DNA from: Begonia masoniana | Taxonomy: Eukaryota; Streptophyta; Magnoliopsida; Cucurbitales; Begoniaceae | DNA length: 64,000 nucleotides | Assembly (NCBI GenBank): GCA_022432975.1 | Contig: CM039503.1 | Location: 54,310,466-54,374,465 of the forward strand | Direction: 5' to 3' | Shown here: positions 58,095 to 64,000 of the stretch, piece after piece | Position numbering within the stretch: position 1 is the first letter of the stretch | Layout: every line of letters starts with the position of its first letter | The notes under the pieces: generated by a model | Database searches by the model: none | Told to the model about the DNA's origin: nothing | What the model saw: the letters and a program-made list of their open reading frames with translations, nothing else | Made by a program: the position numbers and the translations under genes

Positions 58095-58273
58095 TTTTAA
58101 ATAACTAAAATCTACGGTGGCAGCAACCATCAGAATTGTTAATGTTGTGGAATATTGACCATACCGAATGAGCAAGTCATAGGCCGATCTATCTGCAATA
58201 CCAACAGTCAGCTGCATAATGAGCCATTTCATTTGCAAGGTGTTGCTGAAACCGTAAACGATCTTTGTCTATG
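58095..58273 (-). pseudogene. glycyl-tRNA synthetase fragment (exon 5 and adjoining intron)
   Basis: The minus strand matches the gene at 2.6-6.2 kb: exon 5 residues DKDRLRF...[15 protein letters not shown] at 58273-58165, then the donor and intron sequence to about 58095. A 44-bp deletion has occurred between two GTTGG repeats, and 4 bp are missing near AYDL. At the codon where the main gene lacks a base, this copy has it. The exon is cut at 58273 by insertion of the CRM-like element, so more of the fragment may lie beyond the right edge. Confidence 0.85.
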
Positions 58274-58647
58274 TGATGCAGCGGGAATATTAGAAAGAAA
58301 TATAGCTTTAAGATAGGAGAAGAAAAGGAGAATAGGGGGGAAAGATTAGAGCAGAAAAAGAGAGGAAGAAGAAGCTAAAAGCTGAGAAGAAATTCGGGGA
58401 CAGAGGAGGGGAGAAATATCAGAAAGGGAGATTGGAAGAGACAGGAGATTTCACCGAAAACTCATTCATTTTTTTTATCATTCATCAACTGACATTCAAG
58501 ATTACAAAACTTGATTTAAATAGAAAAACAACATGAGAAGTTTGAAAGACAATATACTTAATGAACCATTAAGCAAATACAAAAAACCACAAAATACCAC
58601 TAAAAACTATAATAATAAATACCACAAAATAAATGATGTCCACATCA
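58274..58647 (-). repeat. 3' LTR of the CRM-like element
   Basis: 374 bp, TGATGCAGCGGG...GTCCACATCA in plus reading. The purine tract in front of it is the complement of ACTCTCCCGGGGTAGA at 58648-58663. Confidence 0.85.
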
Positions 58648-58708
58648 ACTCTCCCGGGGTAGAAGAATCCCCCAATCAAGTTGACAAAACCACAAAGCAG
58701 CAGGCTGA

Positions 58709-61700
58709 TCAGTCACCCATCCATAAGCTAAGTGGCTGAGCAACCCTCTTCCGTCGTCCATAGACGCGAGTAACCTGAGGTCTGGACCGAGTATCTTTCC
58801 GAACAATGTTGGAATCCGGCAAAGAGAGATCCTGATGACTGCGAAAGAACTCCAAAAGGTCTGGATCCAACTGCTGAAGTGTCTCTCTGGAAATCCACGT
58901 ACAATCACTGTCTGGACGATCTCTCCAACGAACAAGGAAGCGCTGGACCTCACCTTCATTAGTAAATACAACATGTTCATCTAAAATAGCATCAATTTTA
59001 TCCATTTGTGTTGTGACAGGTGGTGTTAGAGAGGCGTGGTTAGCAGTTGTAGGATCAAAGTCGATGGACGAAGGTAAAAATGGATCATTTGATGGACAAA
59101 AATGGCCTTTATAAGCTACAAGGTCTTCAACATTAAAAGTTGGATGATAACCAAAGTGTGGTGGAAGATCAACGATATAAGCATTTGAACCAATTCGTTT
59201 TAAAATTTTAAAAGGACCAATACTACGAGGTTGCAATTTAGAACCAGATCCGGATGAACGCCGCTCAGGACGAATCCGAACCATAACATAATCGCCAACA
59301 TTAAATTCGACATTTCGTTTATGTAAATCAGCTTGCAGTTTATATGATGCATTGCTAGCCTCTATTTGTTTATTAATCTCTATATGCAAATCATGAAGAT
59401 GTTGGGCAAAAATTTCCGCCGACATAGACACACTAGCATGCGGTGACATAGGGAGGAGGTCCAAGGGTTTCTTAGGTTTAAAGCCATGAACAACTTCAAA
59501 AGGACTCATGCCTAAGGATCGGTTTATAGAGCTATTATATGCAAGTTGAGCAGTGGGGAGAATCACATCCCAATTTCTAAGATTTTCTTTAACCAAACAT
59601 CTTAACAAATTACCAAGGCTTCTATTAACAACTTCCTTTTGGCCATCGGTTTGAGGATGATAAGCAGTAGACAATTTGAGAGTCGTGCCTACCATGTGCC
59701 AAAGAGTTCTCCAAAAGTGACTAGTGAAACGCACATCCCTATCCGAGACAATGGTTTTAGGGAGGCCATATAATTTGACAATCTCATTAAAATATAAGCG
59801 AGCTATCTTAGACGCATCAGACGTTTTATTACATGGGATAAAGTGAGCCATTTTTGAGAAACGATCAACAACTACTAAGATAGAGTCATATTTCTTTGGA
59901 GTGCGCGGTAGTCCAAGTATAAAGTCCATACTAACATCCTCCCAAGGACGATTGGGAACAGGGAGAGGTGTATAAAGACCACTGTTTTGACGCCTTTGCT
60001 TAGCCATATGACAAATTCTACAAGCACTAACTATTTTGCTTACATCTTTCTTTAATTTAGGCCAGTAGAATTGACGTTCGACTTCTTCAATCGTTTTATC
60101 TCGCCCAAAGTGACCAGCTAACCCTCCTGCATGGATCTCCCAAATGATGAACTCTCGAACCGAAGTTTGGGGAATGCACAACTTGTTAAATTTAAAAAGA
60201 TAACCATCCTTCAAATGATAAACATCATTTCCCCTCGCTTGCCCGTTTTTCAAGGTAAGAACAATATCTTTAAAATTAGGACAAGACTCATAATCTTCTT
60301 TGAGTTTTTCGAAGCCTACGATCTTAACACTCATGATGCTAAGTAAAGATACACAACGACTTAGTGCATCAGCTGCTTGATTGTCCGTACCCTTCCTGTG
60401 TTTCAATACAAATGAGTAGGCTTGTAGATACTCAATCCAACGACCATGACGAGAGTTCAACCGTTTTTGAGAATTGAGATATCGTAAGGCTTCATGGTCC
60501 GAATAAATCACAAATTCTTGTGGTAACAAGTAGTGACGCCAATAGCGTAGGGCCTGTACGACTGCATATAATTCTCTGTCATATGTTGAATAACGTTGTT
60601 TGGCTTCATTCAATTTTTCACTAAAATAAGCGACAGGATGTCGCTCCTGGCTAAGAACGCCACCAATTCCCACTCCCGACGCATCACACTCAACCTCAAA
60701 GACTTTAGAAAAGTCTGGGAGTCGCATGACCGGGGCCTCTGCCATTCGAATTTTAATAGTGCTAAAGGCTTTAGATGCAGCTGGTGTCCAACAAAATTCG
60801 CCCTTTTTGAGACATTCAGTGACAGGAGCCATAATTGTACTGAATCCTTTGATGAAACGACGATAAAAGGTGGCTAACCCATGAAAGCTTCGAACATCAT
60901 TTAAACTTTTAGGCTCAGGCCATTCAACAATTGCTTTCACCTTTATAGGATCGGGGGATACTCCTGACGTAGAGACTATAAAACCTAAAAAGGTGACACT
61001 CTCAGTAAAAAACGCACATTTCTTAACATTGGCATAAAGACTAGATGCTCGAAGAGTAGAACAGACTTGATGGAGGTGATCTCGATGTTGTGCAATAGTT
61101 TGACTAAAAACAAGGATGTCATCGAAATAAATAACTAAGAATTTACCCATAAAAGACCGAAAAGTATGAGTCATTACTCTCATGAAGGTGCTGGGAGCAT
61201 TGGTAAGGCCAAATGGCATGACAAGCCACTCATAAAGACCATCTTTTGTTTTGAAAGCAGTTTTCCACTCGTCACCTGGATGAATCCTTATTTGATGATA
61301 TCCGCTCCTAAGGTCAATTTTGGAAAAAATCTTAGCGTGAGTCATTAAGTCCAACAAATCATCAAGTCTAGGGATGGGGAAACGATACTTTATAGTAATC
61401 TTGTTGATGGCACGACTATCAATGCACATCCTCCAAGTGCCGTCTTTTTTTGGCGTCAGAAGGGCTGGAACGGCACAAGGACTTAAACTCTCACGAATGA
61501 ATCCTTTACTCAGAAGTTCGTTTACTTGTCTTTGTAGCTCACTATGCTCAGTGGGATTCATTCTGTAATGAGGTAAGTTTGGAAGGGAAGTTCCTGAAGT
61601 GAGCTCAATTTCATGTTGGATATCTCGTAGTGGAGGTAGACGATCAGGGAGGTCATCAGAAAATACATCCTTATATGCATGAATGATCATTTGAGCTTCT

Positions 61701-61993
61701 GGGGAAGTTAAGGGTGGAGATCTGGATAAACTCTCAACTACCATTACAACAAAGACGACTGAATCACTTTTAAGTGAACGTTCAAATTCCGTAGGAGTAA
61801 TAATATTTAGTCCTTTTTGTTCCACCATTTTCTTTGCCGGAGGGGACTCCAATGATTTTGGGTTCGGAGCTACAGGATTAAGGTGGATTTTCTTTCCCTG
61901 GAACACAAAAGAACAAGAATTCGATCGACCATGGATGGTGACATCCAAATCGAACAACCACGGACGACCGAGGATGATATGGCTAACATCCAT
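58709..61993 (-). pseudogene. pol: end of protease, RT, RNase H, integrase, chromodomain
   Basis: 1,094 codons from Met 61993. The protease end has MDVSHIILGRPWLFDLDV at 1-18. RT spans about 110-300 with YFDDILVFSQ at 289-298, and RNase H has ECDASGVGIGGVLSQ from 435. The integrase zinc finger has H621, H628, C658 and C661, and its core has VSMDFILGLP near 687 and VSDRDVRF near 745. The GPFKILKRIGSNAYIVDLP region follows, then a chromodomain-like end (RFLVRWRDRPDSDCTWISRE) and a basic tail. The frame is open upstream of this Met for seven codons to a TAA at 62015-62017 shared with the gag-protease frame, so translation probably began in gag and this Met is only a frame marker. Copying and integration functions look otherwise undamaged. 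Confidence 0.9.
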
Positions 61994-62014
61994 AGGAATG
62001 ACGTCACACCAGAG

Positions 62015-63556
62015 TTATTCTTTATATCCAAGGAACTGAATGGGTACCAAGCAACGTTCATTTACTGAAATAGAGGAAGAATCAATCCACGACACCTTGT
62101 AAGGTCGAGGATGAGGTTCAGACTTCAATCCCAAACGTGTTACAGTTGTAACAGATACCGCGTTAACACAGCTACCGCTATCCACAATGATCTTGCAACC
62201 CTTTTCATTGATTTTAATATATGTATGAAAGATTGAATGACGACGCCAATCCTCAACGTCCTTTTGGGGTTGGGTAAGTGTACATCTCACAACACTTAAT
62301 CGGGGAGAGACAGAATGAGTAGGCAGTGTTCGGATACAGCCTACAAAGCTTTCATCATCCAAATCCTCAAACTCTTCAAGATTAGGTGCATAAATTTGTT
62401 CTTCACTTGTCTCCCCAATTGCATCTTCACACTCTTGTAGGACTAAGTTTCGGCTAGGGCAGTGAGAAGAGATGTGACCAAAACCCTTACAGTTAAAACA
62501 TTGTAAACGCGAAGAGCTTCTTGAATTGTCTATACTTTTTCCTTTATTTTCTCGCACTAAAGGGGTATTAGACGGTGGGGGTCCTAGGAGAGACTTAGGA
62601 GGAATGAGAGGAATAGGGGTCGGGATTGAGGGAGGTCTATTGTCACTTCGTTTGCCATATGGTATTCTCGTAACTAGCTCAAAGTCTCGAACTAAAGAAT
62701 ATGCATGATCTAGGGTAGTGACACCTCGAAGGATAAGTTCGCGTCTTAAGTCTTCTCTTAAACCTTGTCGAAATCTACTTAAAGTCATGGCCTCGTCTTC
62801 CACAATTTGACTTCTCATTCGAAAATCATCAAATTGGTTAACGTATTCTGTGACTGGACGGTTGCCCTGGGTAAGGGCATTCCATTGGTCCAACAAATTA
62901 CCCCGATAGGATTGGGGTAAATACTTCTCCTGAAGTCGCCGTTTCATTTCTTCCCAACTTTCGACAGGAGGTGCACCACGCCTTTCCAGGAGATCCTCAA
63001 CACTTTCCCAAAACAATTGGGCAGTACCAGATAATTTTAAACTGGCAAATTGAACTCGGCGAAGTTCTGGCACCCCATACCAAGCAAAGAAACGGTCCAT
63101 ATCTTTTACCCATTGAGTAAAAATGCGGGGATCTAGACAACCATCAAAAGTAGGTGCGTCTAATTTAATATTCCTAAAAAGTTGGTCATCCTGGTGTCTA
63201 AGAGCCGGTGATTCATGACGAAAGTGGTCTCGACCATTCTCGGTCATATTTCTATGTCGATGGTGATGTCGGCGAGTATCTTGCCGACGATTTTGGGGTC
63301 GATTGGGGAACACAACAGAGTTGTCAGAATCCGAAAGGTGAGAAATTTGTTCCACATTATTGACTCTATTTCCAAAGTCCCTATTTGTCTCACGATTAGT
63401 AGCTAACTCAGTTTGGATAGTAGCTAATTGTTCTTGGAATTGTTGTTGGTTGCTAAGTAATTGTGCTACTTGTTTGGATAGGACATCAAGTGGGGAAGGA
63501 TCCATATCTACGATACTAGATTTAGACGAAACCTGACGACCACTACGTAACTGCAT
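62015..63556 (-). pseudogene. gag-protease of the CRM-like element, ends at a premature stop
   Basis: 513 codons from Met 63556 (MQLRSGRQVSSKSS). The gag core is near residues 130-300 (FTQWVKDMDRFFAWYGVPE, WESVEDLLERRG, YVNQFDDFRMRSQI), the zinc knuckle CFNCKGFGHISSHC near 350, and the protease has VDSGSCVNAVSVTTV near 460. The frame stops at TAA 62015-62017 inside the protease, and the same frame continues as pol. The older copy near 27,480 has a sense codon at this position, so the stop arose in this copy. It forms the capsid and binds RNA. Confidence 0.85.
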
Positions 63557-64000
63557 GCAATGTTTCTAAATAAGGGAAATGTAGAGATCAATAAACTTCG
63601 TGATTTGCATGGAGAGATCAATAAGTAAATATTACTAGCAATAAATAATATTTACTACAACCAGACTAACAAAACGACACGTAAAATTTTGTTGTTGATT
63701 TTTTTTTTTTTTTTAACAATTATGTTGACTCTAATAAAGCAACCACGAAATATTAATATTTTAAAATAATAAAACGAAAGCCCAAAATTACACCGCAAAA
63801 TTTTCACAACAAAAATTGATTATCAATATGAACGGAAAATTTTAATGGTTGAATGTGAAATAATCAACAGTGATTAAATCAAATATTAGGGTGCAGGATC
63901 AGATGTAAATAGGGTGGATTAAATATCGGATGTAATACTGAGGCATGCCACAATGACTGAAATGGAGATGATAATGAAACGTTAGAAGTCACAACACAAA
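63557..64000 (-). other. 5' leader of the CRM-like element
   Basis: AT-rich non-coding sequence upstream of gag with a 16-T run near 63699. No TGATG...CATCA LTR or primer binding site is visible before the window ends. Confidence 0.6.

Larger units (their letters stand above)
58274..64000 (-). mobile_element. CRM-like chromovirus, nearly complete, extends past the window
   Basis: Minus-strand element with 3' LTR 58274-58647 (preceded by CTATG at 58269-58273), pol 58709-61993, gag-protease 62015-63556 and a non-coding leader to the window edge. The 5' LTR and primer site are not in the window. In element orientation the LTR starts TGATGTGGACATCATT, like CRM-clade LTRs. One nonsense codon separates gag-protease from pol. 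It inserted in the glycyl-tRNA synthetase fragment. Confidence 0.85.

Noticed and set aside
6235..63556. tRNA or rRNA genes
   Set aside because: No cloverleaf-like gene or rRNA stretch was recognised on either strand. The only tRNA-like text is the patch at 13187-13286 and the retroelement primer sites.

Overview
The window is nuclear DNA of a flowering plant, most likely a eudicot. It has spliced genes with GT-AG introns (glycyl-tRNA synthetase, a cyclic-nucleotide-gated channel), Ty3/gypsy LTR retrotransposons of three plant lineages, a LINE remnant, hAT-like and Mutator-like non-autonomous DNA elements, and long AT-rich spacers. No bacterial, organellar or CRISPR features are visible. The density of nested retrotransposons suggests a pericentromeric or other repeat-rich setting (inference).

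Layout. 0.3-0.75 kb: LINE remnant. 1.3-1.5 kb (minus): orphan first exon with a mitochondrial-type presequence. 1.7-2.1 kb: hAT-like MITE. 2.6-6.2 kb (minus): nine-exon glycyl-tRNA synthetase gene with intact splice sites and three 1-nt frameshifts. 6.7-28.3 kb: an old CRM-like chromovirus copy (minus), split by a solo LTR at 7.9-10.5 kb and by a second solo LTR at 12.1-26.5 kb. That second LTR is itself split by an Athila-type gag-only element (12.4-22.2 kb) and by a third solo LTR (23.2-25.5 kb). 28.6-39.4 kb: a CNGC pseudogene split by a nearly intact Tekay-type element (29,056-38,721, minus). 39.4-42.0 kb: solo LTR with a striking TGACGTCA array. 43.3-45.9 kb: another solo LTR with an 888-bp LTR inside it. 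48.5-51.0 kb (plus): the only intact-looking host gene, a seven-exon CNGC channel. 51.5 kb: a single orphan exon of splicing factor SF3A3 beside a Mutator-like terminus. 52.9-55.0 kb: Mutator-like foldback element holding an Athila-type solo LTR. 56.1-57.9 kb: second CNGC pseudogene, followed by a 0.18-kb piece of the glycyl-tRNA synthetase gene. 58.3 kb to the right edge (minus): a nearly complete CRM-like element whose 5' LTR lies outside the window.

Element boundaries were read from TG...CA termini and flanking target-site duplications (TSDs): GGTGG, GTATG, TAAAG, AAGCA, CCATG, ATATC and ATAGT for LTRs, and 9-bp TAGAGTTTA for the Mutator-like foldback. Several insertions could be confirmed because a related uninterrupted copy of the target lies elsewhere in the window. 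The CRM-like copy at 58-63 kb matches the broken one at 7-28 kb, and the CNGC pseudogene at 56-58 kb matches the broken one at 28-42 kb.

The most interesting signals are inside the LTRs. A short hairpin recurs mid-LTR in at least five related LTRs, with paired substitutions that keep the stem. A downstream LTR segment carries a different palindrome array in different copies. One of these arrays is a set of TGACGTCA sites arranged as 21-bp pairs. I see no clearly new multi-gene system.
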